56,685 nt of DNA, taken from the NCBI GenBank assembly GCA_902801295.1, contig CADCHN010000017.1, positions 1 through 56,685 on the forward strand, written 5' to 3'. This DNA is from Oscillospiraceae bacterium (GTDB lineage Bacteria > Bacillota > Clostridia > Oscillospirales > Oscillospiraceae). Positions 8,746 to 17,269 of this stretch are shown piece by piece (the stretch's first letter is position 1; each line of letters starts with the position of its first letter). The notes under the pieces were generated by a model. The model was given only the letters and a program-made list of their open reading frames with translations, ran no database searches and was not told where the DNA came from. A program made the translations under genes and the position numbers.

Positions 8746-10394
8746 AAGCTGTCATTTACGCCCGCTATTCCTCCGACAGCCAGCGGGAGGAATCCATCGA
8801 AGGTCAGATTCGGGAATGCACCGCCTTTGCCGAAAAGAACGGCATCACGATTCTGCGCCACTATATTGACCGTGCCTATTCCGCAAAGACGGACAACCGA
8901 CCGGATTTTCAGGAAATGATTAAAGACAGCGGCAAGAAGCTGTTTGACATGGTCATCGTCTGGAAGCTGGACAGGTTTGCGAGAAACCGTTACGACAGTG
9001 CCAGATACAAAGCACAGCTGAAGAGGAACGGCGTGAAAGTGGTGTCCGCAACGGAAGTGATTTCGGAAGGTGCGGAGGGTATCATTCTGGAATCCGTTTT
9101 GGAAGGTTATGCGGAATATTACTCCGCCGATCTGTCTGAAAAGGTCATCCGTGGCAGAAAAGAAAATGCGCTGAAGTGCAAGTTCAACGGTGGCACCCTT
9201 CCCATCGGTTATGTGATTGATGAGGAACAGCATTTTCAAATCGACCCACTGACCGCTCCCTTTGTTCTGGACGTGTTCAAGAAATACGACAAGGGCGCGA
9301 CGATGAAGGAGCTGTGGGATTGGCTGAATGACAGCGGCGTCAGAAATACCCGTGGTCAACCGCTGAATTTCAACAGCATTCAGCACATGCTGAGCAACCG
9401 CCGCTATATCGGAGAATACAAATATCGGGACATCATCATCCCAGACGGTATCCCTGCCATCGTCCCGGAAGATTTGTTTGACCGGGTCCAGGAGAAGCTG
9501 GCGCAAAACAGAAAAGCCCCGGCCCGTCACAAAGCCGAGGACGATTATCTGCTGACCACCAAACTGTTCTGCGGCTACTGCGGCGCTTACCTCTGCGGCG
9601 AAAGCGGCAAGAGCCGGAACGGCACCATTCACCACTACTACAAATGTGTGTCCGTGAAAAAGAAGCGGACAGACTGCAAGAAAAAGCCTGTGCGCAAGCA
9701 ATGGCTGGAGGATCTGGTGGTCAATGAAGTGATGAAGGTGGTCATGGACGACAAAGCCATTGAAGCCATCGTATCCATGGTGATGGACTTGCAGGACAGG
9801 GAAAACACCAGCCTCCCCCTGTATGAGCAGCAGCTCCGGGAAGCGGAAACCGGCATCCAGAATCTTCTGAACGCCATCCAGCAGGGCATTCTCACCAAGT
9901 CCACCAAGAGCCGGTTGGAGGAACTGGAAGCTGCCAAGGAGGAATTGGAGATCAAGATTGCCAACGAAAAGATTGCCAAGCCCAGAATCAGCCCGGAGTT
10001 CGTCACCTTCTGGCTCCACAAATTCCGCAAGCTGGATGTACGCCAGCAGTCCCACCGCAAAATGCTGATTGACACCTTTGTGAACGCCATTTACCTGTAC
10101 GATGATAAACTGGTTCTCACCTTCAACTACAAGGACGGCACCAGAACCATCACCCTGGATGATGTGAAAGAAGCCGTAAAGAACAATACCGGTTCGGATT
10201 TGGATTGCCAAAAAGCACCCCCAATGGGGGTGCTTTTTTGGTGCCGGCGATCCCAAGCTCGAAACGGCCCCGGCGACGGACGAGCGCTTTCCCCGGCGAC
10301 ACTTGCACCGAGCAAGGGACTGTGCTATAATCGCGCAGAAATCAAGCATCGGCTGTCAATCATAGCTGATAGCCGGGACAGGAGAATAGAATGA
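8742..10394 (+). CDS. Large serine recombinase; reading frame extended into flanking DNA
   Basis: A site-specific recombinase of the resolvase/invertase superfamily that would integrate or excise the element. The catalytic domain starts VIYARYSSDSQREESIEGQ, with the nucleophile Ser10. A recombinase domain follows (about 165-270), then a zinc beta-ribbon (FCGYCGAYLC ... YKC ... DCKK, about 275-320) and a coiled coil (about 350-410). The family-like sequence ends near AVKNNTGSDLDC (about base 10205). The frame then passes through a perfect terminator (10210-10239) and the next gene's promoter, and stops by overlapping that gene's ATG. The last 60 or so residues are therefore probably flanking DNA, which suggests that the element junction lies in the 3' end of the gene. 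Confidence 0.9.
   Translation: MKAVIYARYSSDSQREESIEGQIRECTAFAEKNGITILRHYIDRAYSAKTDNRPDFQEMIKDSGKKLFDMVIVWKLDRFARNRYDSARYKAQLKRNGVKVVSATEVISEGAEGIILESVLEGYAEYYSADLSEKVIRGRKENALKCKFNGGTLPIGYVIDEEQHFQIDPLTAPFVLDVFKKYDKGATMKELWDWLNDSGVRNTRGQPLNFNSIQHMLSNRRYIGEYKYRDIIIPDGIPAIVPEDLFDRVQEKLAQNRKAPARHKAEDDYLLTTKLFCGYCGAYLCGESGKSRNGTIHHYYKCVSVKKKRTDCKKKPVRKQWLEDLVVNEVMKVVMDDKAIEAIVSMVMDLQDRENTSLPLYEQQLREAETGIQNLLNAIQQGILTKSTKSRLEELEAAKEELEIKIANEKIAKPRISPEFVTFWLHKFRKLDVRQQSHRKMLIDTFVNAIYLYDDKLVLTFNYKDGTRTITLDDVKEAVKNNTGSDLDCQKAPPMGVLFWCRRSQARNGPGDGRALSPATLAPSKGLCYNRAEIKHRLSIIADSRDRRIE
10210..10239 (+). terminator. Rho-independent terminator inside the extended recombinase frame
   Basis: An 11-bp stem with an AAT loop region, flanked by A5 and T6, so it could work in both directions. 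It lies before the formal stop codon of the recombinase frame. Confidence 0.85.
10303..10331 (+). promoter_or_regulatory. Promoter of the TraB-like lipoprotein gene
   Basis: TTGCAC (10303-10308), 17-base spacer, TATAAT (10326-10331), about 60 bases before the ATG at 10391. Confidence 0.65.
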
Positions 10395-11443
10395 AACGAT
10401 GGATCACCCTTTTACTGGCAGTTTTTCTGCTGTTCGGCCTGACGGCCTGCACGCGCCACCCGCAAACCGCTCCGATCGATGAGCCGACGGAGGCGCCTGT
10501 CGCCGAAACGCCTGTACCGACGGAGGAGCCGAAGTCGACCGAAGCTCCGAGCGAGACCGCAGCGCCCGCCGATCCCGGCCCTGCGTCGCCGCTGATGTGG
10601 CGGGTGACGGACGGGGAGGGCCACGAGCTTTACCTCTTTGGTACGATCCACGTGGGCGACGCGCGCAATGACACTGTGCTGGAGCGCGTCTCTCCGGTGC
10701 TGGAGCGCTGCGACGCGCTGGCGGTGGAGTTTGACACCGTCGCCTATACCGAGGACACGCAGCGGGCGATGAACGACATGACGCAGTATGTGCTCACCGA
10801 CGGCCGCCTGATTACCGACTATATGCCCGACGAACTCTATCAGCGCGCCCAGGCGCTGCTGCAGGAGGCGGGATTGTTCCCCGCGCTCTTTAACCGCTAC
10901 AACCTGGCCATGTGGTCGCAGCTCATCGACTCGGCCATGCTGATGCAGTACACCGATCTGGACACGGAAAAGGGCATGGACGGTTTGCTTATTCACCGCG
11001 CCTATGAGCGCTCAATCCCGGTGCTGGACGTGGAATCCTCGGAGTTTCAGATGAATCTGCTCAACAGCTTCGATCATGAGCTGTACCTGCTGCAGATCGA
11101 GGCCACGCTGGACAGCGCGGATACCTACGGCGAGGATCTTCACTCCATGTACGAGCTCTGGCTCTCCGGCGACCGCGAGGCCTTCTGGGCGCTGCTGGCC
11201 GGGGAAGAGGCGGAGGAGGAAGACGCCGGCGACTACACGGAGGAGCAGATCGCTCTCATCGAGGACTATAACCGCAAGCTGCTCGATGAGCGAAACCTCG
11301 GAATGCGCGATAAGGCGCTGGAGTATCTCGCGAGCGGTGACACCGTGTTCTTCGCTGTCGGCGCCGCGCACATGGCCAACGACATGGGCCTTGTCAGGTT
11401 GCTGACTGATGCGGGCTGCACCGTCGAACCCTATGAATACTGA
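10391..11443 (+). CDS. TraB/GumN-family putative lipoprotein
   Basis: A 350-residue protein with a lipoprotein signal (lipobox LTAC, Cys20) and a Pro/Thr/Glu-rich linker to about residue 65. The TraB/PrgY/GumN domain follows: LYLFGTIHVGD near the start and FFAVGAAHMAND near the end are the two conserved GxxH-type motifs of this family. Members are thought to be metal-dependent hydrolases; the enterococcal relative TraB/PrgY limits peptide pheromone activity. The protein should be anchored outside the membrane. An AGGAG site precedes the start. The gene has its own promoter and ends at a strong hairpin shared with the convergent egsA. The biochemical activity is unknown and peptidase function is only suggested by the family. 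Confidence 0.85.
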   Translation: MKRWITLLLAVFLLFGLTACTRHPQTAPIDEPTEAPVAETPVPTEEPKSTEAPSETAAPADPGPASPLMWRVTDGEGHELYLFGTIHVGDARNDTVLERVSPVLERCDALAVEFDTVAYTEDTQRAMNDMTQYVLTDGRLITDYMPDELYQRAQALLQEAGLFPALFNRYNLAMWSQLIDSAMLMQYTDLDTEKGMDGLLIHRAYERSIPVLDVESSEFQMNLLNSFDHELYLLQIEATLDSADTYGEDLHSMYELWLSGDREAFWALLAGEEAEEEDAGDYTEEQIALIEDYNRKLLDERNLGMRDKALEYLASGDTVFFAVGAAHMANDMGLVRLLTDAGCTVEPYEY

Positions 11444-11482
11444 AAGAACGCGGGGAATCCAAACGGATTCCCCGCGTTCTTT
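11443..11482. terminator. Bidirectional terminator between the TraB-like gene and egsA
   Basis: An 18-bp near-perfect stem with a 4-base loop and flanking A/T tracts, between two convergent genes. Confidence 0.85.
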
Positions 11483-11493
11483 GATTCAATGTG

Positions 11494-12738
11494 TTATTCT
11501 CCGAAGTCCAGCACGCGCTTCATGCGGATCAGCGTGAGGCGGTTGCGGATGGCGGCGGAGATATCGAGCATTTCGCTCTCCAACGCCGGGTCGATGCCAA
11601 TGTGCTCCGGCAGGTACTTGCAGCCGCAGCCCTTGTACAGGGCTTCCATCTCCTCCACGGAGGGGATGGTGTTGATCAGGGCGACGATCTCGTCCCAGTG
11701 GTCGACGATGTTCTGCGGATCGAAGGTGCCCAGCACGTCGTTGGCGTTTTCTTTCATAATGCCGTCGTACAGGCGCTCGCCGAACTTCTCCCGGACCCAG
11801 TCGCCGGTCAGCGGTTCGAAGGCCTTGGCGGTCGGACGGAGCTTGGCCAGGCGGTGATATTCCTTCACGCAGGCGAAAGTGCCGACGCCGACGCATTCTC
11901 CGTGGATGCCCTCGGCCTTTTCAAAGCGCGGCGGCTTCATCTCCACCAGGTGAGCCATCAGGTGCTCGGCGCCGGAGGCGGCGCGGGAGTCGCTCCAGAG
12001 CTGCATCGTGAGACCGCTCTTCATCTGCGCCATCGTCATGGCCTCGTGATCGACTTCGCCTGTGGCGGCCATCTTGTCGGCGGCGGCGCGCATGATGTCC
12101 AGCGCCTCCTGGGCAAGACCCGCGACCATCGGGCAGTAGTCCTCGCCGGAGACGAGGGTCGCGATCTTCCAGTCCACCAGGGAGATATATTTGGCCAGAA
12201 TATCGTTGACACCGCTGCTGACAAGGCGCATCGGCGCTCCCTTGATGATGTCCAGGTCGGTCACGACCAGGGCGGGGGCCTTCATGCGGATGGATTTCTT
12301 CTGGCCGTTCAGGATGACGGAGCAGATGCTCGCGGTAAAGCCGTCGGAGCTTGCCAGCGTCGGGATCGCGACAAAGGGGATACCCAGCTTGTAGGCGGGG
12401 TAGCGGCCAAAGTCCATGATGGTGCCGGCGCCGAAGGCCACGATCACCTCGGGGTTGTCAAGATCCTTCATCATCGCCTCAATCAGCACGTCCTCGGAAC
12501 GCAGACCCTGCGCGGGCAGGACGATCTCCTGATCGGCCTTGACGTGCTTGCCCTCGGTCAGGGCGTAAATGTTGCTGTCGTAGACGACTGTGCGGCGCTT
12601 GTCGCCCAGGCCGACGGCGGCCATGTATTCCTCAAAGCGGCTGAGTGCGTCGTACTCGACGACGACCATTTTGGTTTCCAGCTCGTGGTCCTTGCCGCAG
12701 CTGCAGGGGCCGACGTACTGGGAGCAGTCCATAATCAT
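11494..12738 (-). CDS. egsA: sn-glycerol-1-phosphate dehydrogenase (EgsA/AraM)
   Basis: A 414-residue cytosolic enzyme predicted to reduce dihydroxyacetone phosphate to sn-glycerol-1-phosphate with NAD(P)H. The nucleotide-binding motif AFGAGTIMDFGRYPAYK and the downstream PTLASSDGFTAS match glycerol-1-phosphate dehydrogenases. Probable metal ligands are the Asp in SSGVNDILAK and the His residues in GAEHLMAH and GIHGECVG. The ATG at 12738 is chosen because GGAGGT lies 8 bases upstream. G1P is the archaeal lipid backbone; in Bacillus AraM feeds heptaprenylglyceryl phosphate synthesis. No PcrB-like partner gene lies in this window. Other Fe-dependent alcohol dehydrogenase-fold activities are possible but less likely. 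The gene stands alone. Confidence 0.85.
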   Translation of the reverse strand: MIMDCSQYVGPCSCGKDHELETKMVVVEYDALSRFEEYMAAVGLGDKRRTVVYDSNIYALTEGKHVKADQEIVLPAQGLRSEDVLIEAMMKDLDNPEVIVAFGAGTIMDFGRYPAYKLGIPFVAIPTLASSDGFTASICSVILNGQKKSIRMKAPALVVTDLDIIKGAPMRLVSSGVNDILAKYISLVDWKIATLVSGEDYCPMVAGLAQEALDIMRAAADKMAATGEVDHEAMTMAQMKSGLTMQLWSDSRAASGAEHLMAHLVEMKPPRFEKAEGIHGECVGVGTFACVKEYHRLAKLRPTAKAFEPLTGDWVREKFGERLYDGIMKENANDVLGTFDPQNIVDHWDEIVALINTIPSVEEMEALYKGCGCKYLPEHIGIDPALESEMLDISAAIRNRLTLIRMKRVLDFGE

Positions 12739-12901
12739 AGAGTTCAACCTCCGTTTTCCAAAAATAACAAAATGATTATATACCATTCGGGGCAATTCTC
12801 CAAGCCCCGATTTGTATTTTTTGCGCCGTCTCTTCTTCCGACAGGCTTCGCCTTTCAAACCTCTTATACTGGAGACAAAGCATGAGAGGAGGGGAAGAAA
12901 C

Positions 12902-13486
12902 GTGAAACGATGGATCTGCGCGCTGCTGGCTGCGCTGCTGCTCCCGGCGGCGGCCGCCGCGGCGGATTACGACCCGAAACAGAACTATCTGGATATCCTG
13001 TTCCGCGCGGCCTGCTGCGGCGACCGGGACGCGGGCAGGGCAGCGGCGATTTGCTACAATGAATGGCTCGACGACCGAGGCTCTCTGGCAGTGCGCCTGG
13101 ACTTTGATGAGCTGCTGTGGCTGGCAAAGCTCATCGAGCACGAGGCAGGCAGCAGCGGCATCGGCCTCGACTGGCGCATGTGCGTGGGCGAGGTGGTGCT
13201 CAACCGCGTGGCTTCGCCGGAATTCCCGAACAGCATCGAGGAAGTCATCTTTCAGCCGGGGCAGTACGACGGTGTGGACTGCGATGCTTTCCGCGATCTG
13301 CTGGATCCGGGCGAAGCGAGCGTGGAGGCTGCGCTGCGTCTGCTGCAGGGCGACCGGCTGATGGTGCCGCAGGTGGTGTTTCAGGCCAATTTCCGTCAGG
13401 GCGGCGGAGAATACCTTAACTTTTACAGCAGCGTCTACGGCTATACCTATTTCTGTCTCAGCAATCATCCGGAGTATTATGTCTGA
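12902..13486 (+). CDS. SleB-like cell wall hydrolase (secreted)
   Basis: A 194-residue protein with a signal peptide (MKRWICALLAALLLPAAAAAA; the first residue is coded by GTG). After a short spacer a Hydrolase_2/SleB domain follows. LAKLIEHEAG holds the predicted catalytic Glu, and VGEVVLNRV, SPEFPNSIEEVIFQPGQY and VFQANF are family signatures. SleB-type enzymes are lytic transglycosylases that open the spore cortex or remodel peptidoglycan. No LysM or PG-binding domain is present, so a general wall-remodelling role is as likely as germination. The start is supported by the GAGGAGGGGAAG tract just upstream. The gene converges with the M28 peptidase and leaves only 4 bases between them. Confidence 0.85.
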   Translation: MKRWICALLAALLLPAAAAAADYDPKQNYLDILFRAACCGDRDAGRAAAICYNEWLDDRGSLAVRLDFDELLWLAKLIEHEAGSSGIGLDWRMCVGEVVLNRVASPEFPNSIEEVIFQPGQYDGVDCDAFRDLLDPGEASVEAALRLLQGDRLMVPQVVFQANFRQGGGEYLNFYSSVYGYTYFCLSNHPEYYV

Positions 13487-13490
13487 TCGT

Positions 13491-14720
13491 TCAGCTCTTC
13501 CGCTTACGGAAGAGGTACTCGTCCAGCTCCTTCTTGACTTTTTCGGGGATTTCCCGGGAAACAGGGCAGCAGGCGGCATCCGCCATGCGGCGTGTGAACT
13601 CAGCAATAAAAGCGATGTCCTTTTGCAGCTGCTCCATGCTCAGCAGCTCCGGCCGGTCATAACGGCAGTGGATCGGTGCGACGTTCGTGCCGGCAATGCG
13701 CGCCAGCGACACGGCGGGTACGCCCTTGTCGGCAAAGGGCGTGGAGTCGCTGGAATAGACGCCGATGCGGGCGGCAACGGGGAAGCCGAGCTCTGCGCCC
13801 ATGTATTCGAGATAGTGGCTGAGCTTTTCCTCGGCGGAGGCGCAGGCGATGAACTTGCCCATGATTGTGCCGATCATGTCGAGGTTGATATTCAGCGCAA
13901 TCTTCGGCAGCTCCGCCTCGTGGTCACGGACGTAGGCTTTCGAGCCGAGCAGGCCGCGCTCCTCGCTGCCGCAGAAGACGAAGCGCAGGCCGTAGTTGAG
14001 CGTCTTGCCGCGCAGCGCGTCCATCACGCCGAGCAGCCCCACACAGCCGGTCATATTGTCGTAGGAGCCGTGAGATAGAGCGGTGGAGTCATAGTGCGCG
14101 CTGAGGGTGATCCACTCGTCCCGTCTGCCGGGAATTTCCGCGATCACGTTGTGGGATTCGCCGTCGTATTCGCGCTGCTTGACCGTGAGGCGCACGCGCT
14201 TGACGCCGCGCTTGACGAGCTCGACGGCTGTGGAGGAGTGGAGCATCGCGCAAAGAAGCTTTTTCTCCTCGCCGACGACCTGCTCGCGCAGGTCGCGCTC
14301 GTCGATGTCCTTGTTGGGGTAGTACATGTTGCCGTACTGGAAGAGGATGCCTTTCGCCCCGGCCTCTACGAGATCGTGGTAGGTGAAAAAGCCGATGCCC
14401 TGGGTGTCCATCAGCACGATCTTGTCCTTCGCACCGGCAATGGAGACCTTGTCCTGGCCGGGCATGTAGTAGAGCTCGCCCTCCACCGTGCCGCTGCCGC
14501 AGCAGAAAAATCCCTTGCATGGGACTTCTCTGCCGTCGGCGAGAACCTGCGCCTCTTCGATCTCACCCATCGGGACGCGGAAGCCCTCCAGTCTCGCCGG
14601 AACGCCGAGCGCTTCGCACTGTGCCTTCAGATACTCGGCGACCCGCAGTTCCTCAGCGGTGCCGCTGCGATGTACAAAGTCTGTGTCCTTGAAAATCTGT
14701 TTCAGTTTTTTCGCGTTCAT
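13491..14720 (-). CDS. M28-family zinc aminopeptidase with PA domain insert
   Basis: A 409-residue putative di-zinc peptidase that would release N-terminal amino acids. The M28 ligands are visible: His and Asp in LSAHYDST, Asp in GSYDNMTG, the Glu pair in CGSEERGLLGS, Asp in INLDMIG, and the final His in PIHCRYD. An apical PA-like domain (about residues 95-170) precedes the catalytic core. There is no signal peptide, so the protein is probably cytosolic. The ATG at 14720 has AAGGAG 8 bases upstream; a longer in-frame extension lacks a ribosome site. The gene is monocistronic between two hairpins or gene ends. Substrate specificity cannot be read from the sequence. Confidence 0.88.
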   Translation of the reverse strand: MNAKKLKQIFKDTDFVHRSGTAEELRVAEYLKAQCEALGVPARLEGFRVPMGEIEEAQVLADGREVPCKGFFCCGSGTVEGELYYMPGQDKVSIAGAKDKIVLMDTQGIGFFTYHDLVEAGAKGILFQYGNMYYPNKDIDERDLREQVVGEEKKLLCAMLHSSTAVELVKRGVKRVRLTVKQREYDGESHNVIAEIPGRRDEWITLSAHYDSTALSHGSYDNMTGCVGLLGVMDALRGKTLNYGLRFVFCGSEERGLLGSKAYVRDHEAELPKIALNINLDMIGTIMGKFIACASAEEKLSHYLEYMGAELGFPVAARIGVYSSDSTPFADKGVPAVSLARIAGTNVAPIHCRYDRPELLSMEQLQKDIAFIAEFTRRMADAACCPVSREIPEKVKKELDEYLFRKRKS

Positions 14721-14799
14721 GACGGTTCTCCTTTTCGGTTTAATATATAAAATTATATCATACTGACCTTCATGCTGCAACGATCTGAACAAGAAAGGA

Positions 14800-14823
14800 C
14801 AGTCCATCCGCCCGGATGGACTG
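14800..14823 (-). terminator. Terminator after the ICMT-like gene
   Basis: An 11-bp stem (CAGTCCATCCG with its complement) lies 16 bases beyond the stop codon on the minus strand, followed by a weak U-rich stretch. Confidence 0.55.
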
Positions 14824-14838
14824 CCTCTGTGATGAGTG

Positions 14839-15510
14839 TTACCAGATGCCCGGCAGGAGCCGGTATTTGACGCGCTTCATGTAGTCTGCATAACCTTCCA
14901 GGCCTTGCTCCAGCACGGCTTCCTCATTGCGGATCCGCTTAACGATGAGCGGGAGATAAAACAGCATGACGGCAAAGGAGAGGGGAGAGCCCAGCACCAG
15001 AGGCATGGAGAGAAACAGGAGCACGGTGGCCGCATACATCGGGTGGCGCACGATTCCGTAAAGGCCCGTGTCGATCACCTTCTGGTTTTCCTGCACCTCC
15101 ACGGTTCGGGAGAGATAGGCATTCTCCCGCAGCACTTCCGCATAGAGCAGATATGCCAGCAGAAAGAGCGCAGCGGCAGTCCAGACTGCCCAGCGCGGCA
15201 GCATCAGCCAGCGAAAACGGAAATTCAGCCCGGCCAGGATGAACGCTGCCAGAAACATCAGCGCGCTGAACGCAATAACCTGCTTCTGCTCCGTCTGCTC
15301 CTCTTTGGCGTTGAGCCGCTTGCGCAGCAGCTCGGGATTTTTGACCATCATCACAAGCCCAGCCGCAAACATCGGCACAAACAGGATGGCGATCAGCAGC
15401 CAGGCTTGCCAATAGGCAAAACTGCCCGCCGGGAAAAAGAGCAACGCGCCGACAAGCAGTACTCCGCTGAAAAACTTCAGCATCGCTTTCCAGAAAAGAT
15501 CTCTGTTCAT
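14839..15510 (-). CDS. ICMT/PEMT-family membrane methyltransferase-like protein
   Basis: A 223-residue integral membrane protein with about five hydrophobic segments. The C-terminal half carries the isoprenylcysteine carboxyl methyltransferase/phospholipid methyltransferase signature: TGLYGIVRHPMYAATVLLFL, then RNEEAVLEQGLEGYADYMKRV near the end. The RHPMY and E..L...GY motifs form the SAM-binding site in the family. Bacterial members methylate lipids, isoprenoids or small molecules, and the substrate here is unknown. The ATG at 15510 has AAGGAGGG just upstream. The gene sits between the tRNA-Leu gene and the M28 peptidase on the same strand and probably has its own terminator. Confidence 0.82.
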   Translation of the reverse strand: MNRDLFWKAMLKFFSGVLLVGALLFFPAGSFAYWQAWLLIAILFVPMFAAGLVMMVKNPELLRKRLNAKEEQTEQKQVIAFSALMFLAAFILAGLNFRFRWLMLPRWAVWTAAALFLLAYLLYAEVLRENAYLSRTVEVQENQKVIDTGLYGIVRHPMYAATVLLFLSMPLVLGSPLSFAVMLFYLPLIVKRIRNEEAVLEQGLEGYADYMKRVKYRLLPGIW

Positions 15511-15673
15511 GCGTTTCCCTCCTTGGCCATGCCAAATCATGACAAAGCCAATATATTTTCTCAAATGATATCATATTTCACGGCCTCTTGGAAGACTCAG
15601 CGCACAGAATTTGCAAAAGACTTGTTTGTCCCGAGTTAAGCTGACTGGGAAACAAGAAACCGTGCCTCCGCTC

Positions 15674-15769
15674 GGAAGTTCAAGTCTCCTCTCTCGCACC
15701 AAAAAAGAACAGCCAATCCTGACGGACTGACTGTTCTTTTTTGGTGCGAGAGAGGAGACTTGAACTCCC
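15674..15769. repeat. 39-bp inverted duplication of the tRNA-Leu 3' end
   Basis: Bases 15674-15712 are the reverse complement of 15731-15769 at 38 of 39 positions, with an 18-base spacer. The right arm is the T-arm, acceptor 3' strand and CCA of tRNA-Leu plus its downstream T-rich sequence. The left arm is the same piece on the opposite strand without the rest of a tRNA. Confidence 0.8.
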
Positions 15770-15826
15770 ACGTCGGTTGACACACGCCCCTCAAACGTGC
15801 CTGTCTACCTGTTCCAGCACTCTCGC
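15742..15826 (-). tRNA. tRNA-Leu (anticodon GAG), CCA encoded
   Basis: On the minus strand the acceptor stem GCGAGAG pairs with CTCTCGC, followed by A and CCA. The anticodon stem CACGU/GCGUG encloses the loop UUGAGGG with anticodon GAG, which reads CUC/CUU. A short variable arm (GUC/GAC) and a T-arm with UUCAAGU complete a class II tRNA of 85 bases. Downstream (toward 15741) lies a long inverted repeat that begins inside the tRNA and could act as a terminator. Confidence 0.92.
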
Positions 15827-15914
15827 TTATTTTGCGCGGTCGCATCGGCTGCATTGAAAGCCGCGATCGTCCTTTTGCGCACGCCCCATTTAAGGCAAGA
15901 GGTATTATAGCAGA

Positions 15915-17138
15915 TTATCCCCGATTGTCAAGCACTTTTTCCGGAGACTTTTTGAGAGACAGAACAAAATAGACCCAAAGCGCGATCAGAACGAGGATCA
16001 GCGCGCGTGCGCCGTGATCCATGTAGAGAAGAAAGCGCTTGACGAGATAGGCGTAGTAGCCGAGAAGCGAGGCAAACTGCGTCAGCGCGGCGACGGGGGA
16101 GAGAATCGGCAAACCAAAGACCAGAATCAGGCTCAAGGCGTCGGCGGCGAAGAAATAGCGATCGTGCATGTGCGGCAGCAGGAAGGGGATACCGACAGCC
16201 ATCAGCAGCGCGGCCGTAAGAATCAGCCGATCGTTCAGACGGCGGCGGAAGATCAGGCAGAGCGCCAGCAGCACAAGCAGGAAAGCAAAGGCGGCAAAGA
16301 CGCCGAGCTTCGCGGCGGCATCCGGGTCAGCGACGTTCCGCAACAGTGCATAAACCGAGGATGAGTTGTAGTTGAGCGCGCTGCCGACGGTGCCGGATTC
16401 TTTGAAATAGATCAGCAGCGTGTCGAGGAAAGGCCGCCCGGCGATCACCGCGGGCAGGATCAAAAGAACATAGGTCAGCGGGAATACGGGAAGGTGCTTC
16501 CAGCGGATTTTGCCCGCGAAAAGCAGCACGGCGAAAACCGGCATAACGAACACGGCCTGCAGCTTGAAGCCGAAAGAGAGGGCCAGCAGCACCATCGAGC
16601 GGATCGGATGATTCTCCAGCGCGTCAGCCAGCGCGAGGACGGCCAGCGCCACATAAATGCTGTCGCATTGGCCCCAGACGGCGCTGTTGAGAAACACGGA
16701 GGGGAGGTAGAGCAGCGCGAAAAAGCTGCCCACGCGGCGCAGAGGGCTGTCTGTCAGCCGGGAGACGAGGCGCATGCCGCCCCAGGCGAGCAGCACGTCA
16801 AACAACGTGCTCAAAAGCTTGATGAGATAGAGGTCTCGAATCTTGGAATAGGAAAAGAGCGCCATGAAATACAAATAGGGGACGTTGTAGTTGCCGACCG
16901 GGCGGTACAGCGCGCGAAATCCGCCGTTCTGGCGGTAAAAATCCACCCAGGGCGCGAGAAAATCCTGGTAGTCCAGGGTCTGATAGTTCATCGCGAGCAG
17001 CCGCGGCACAAAGGCAGCCAACAGCAGTGCGGACACCGCCGACCAGTGTGCGGCCGTCTTGATACAGCCGCTGCGATAGACCAGCCAGAGCGCCAGCAAA
17101 GCCTCTAAAGTGATGAGCAGCGTGACCCGATAATCCAT
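15915..17138 (-). CDS. GT-C-fold membrane glycosyltransferase
   Basis: A 407-residue polytopic membrane protein with about ten predicted transmembrane helices. The layout is that of lipid-linked-sugar mannosyltransferase-like enzymes (GT-C/Gpi18-like). An early loop carries acidic residues (NYQTLDYQDFLAPWVDFY), VWGQCDSIYVALAV lies in the middle, and LPHMHDRYFFAADALS is typical of the family. It would transfer a sugar from a polyprenyl-phosphate donor on the outer face of the membrane. The GT2 at 45193, of dolichol-phosphate-mannose-synthase type, could make such a donor, but they are 28 kb apart and this link is only inference. The gene is divergent from rpoB. Confidence 0.75.
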   Translation of the reverse strand: MDYRVTLLITLEALLALWLVYRSGCIKTAAHWSAVSALLLAAFVPRLLAMNYQTLDYQDFLAPWVDFYRQNGGFRALYRPVGNYNVPYLYFMALFSYSKIRDLYLIKLLSTLFDVLLAWGGMRLVSRLTDSPLRRVGSFFALLYLPSVFLNSAVWGQCDSIYVALAVLALADALENHPIRSMVLLALSFGFKLQAVFVMPVFAVLLFAGKIRWKHLPVFPLTYVLLILPAVIAGRPFLDTLLIYFKESGTVGSALNYNSSSVYALLRNVADPDAAAKLGVFAAFAFLLVLLALCLIFRRRLNDRLILTAALLMAVGIPFLLPHMHDRYFFAADALSLILVFGLPILSPVAALTQFASLLGYYAYLVKRFLLYMDHGARALILVLIALWVYFVLSLKKSPEKVLDNRG

Positions 17139-17218
17139 GAGCGCACCTCATTTTCAAAAAAGCATATAAAAAAAGCGGGAGATTCGCTCTCCCACAGGAA
17201 AAAACAACGAAAAAGCCC

Positions 17219-17248
17219 TTGACTTTTCGGTATAAAAAGGAGTAAAAT
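17219..17248 (+). promoter_or_regulatory. rpoBC promoter
   Basis: TTGACT (17219-17224), 18-base spacer, TAAAAT (17243-17248), about 150 bases before the rpoB start, giving a long leader. Confidence 0.6.
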
Positions 17249-17269
17249 AACTTGCTATGTTTGTCGGGG

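Noticed and set aside
15571..15854. Short minus-strand frames over the tRNA-Leu region
   Set aside because: They read through the tRNA gene and its inverted copy.
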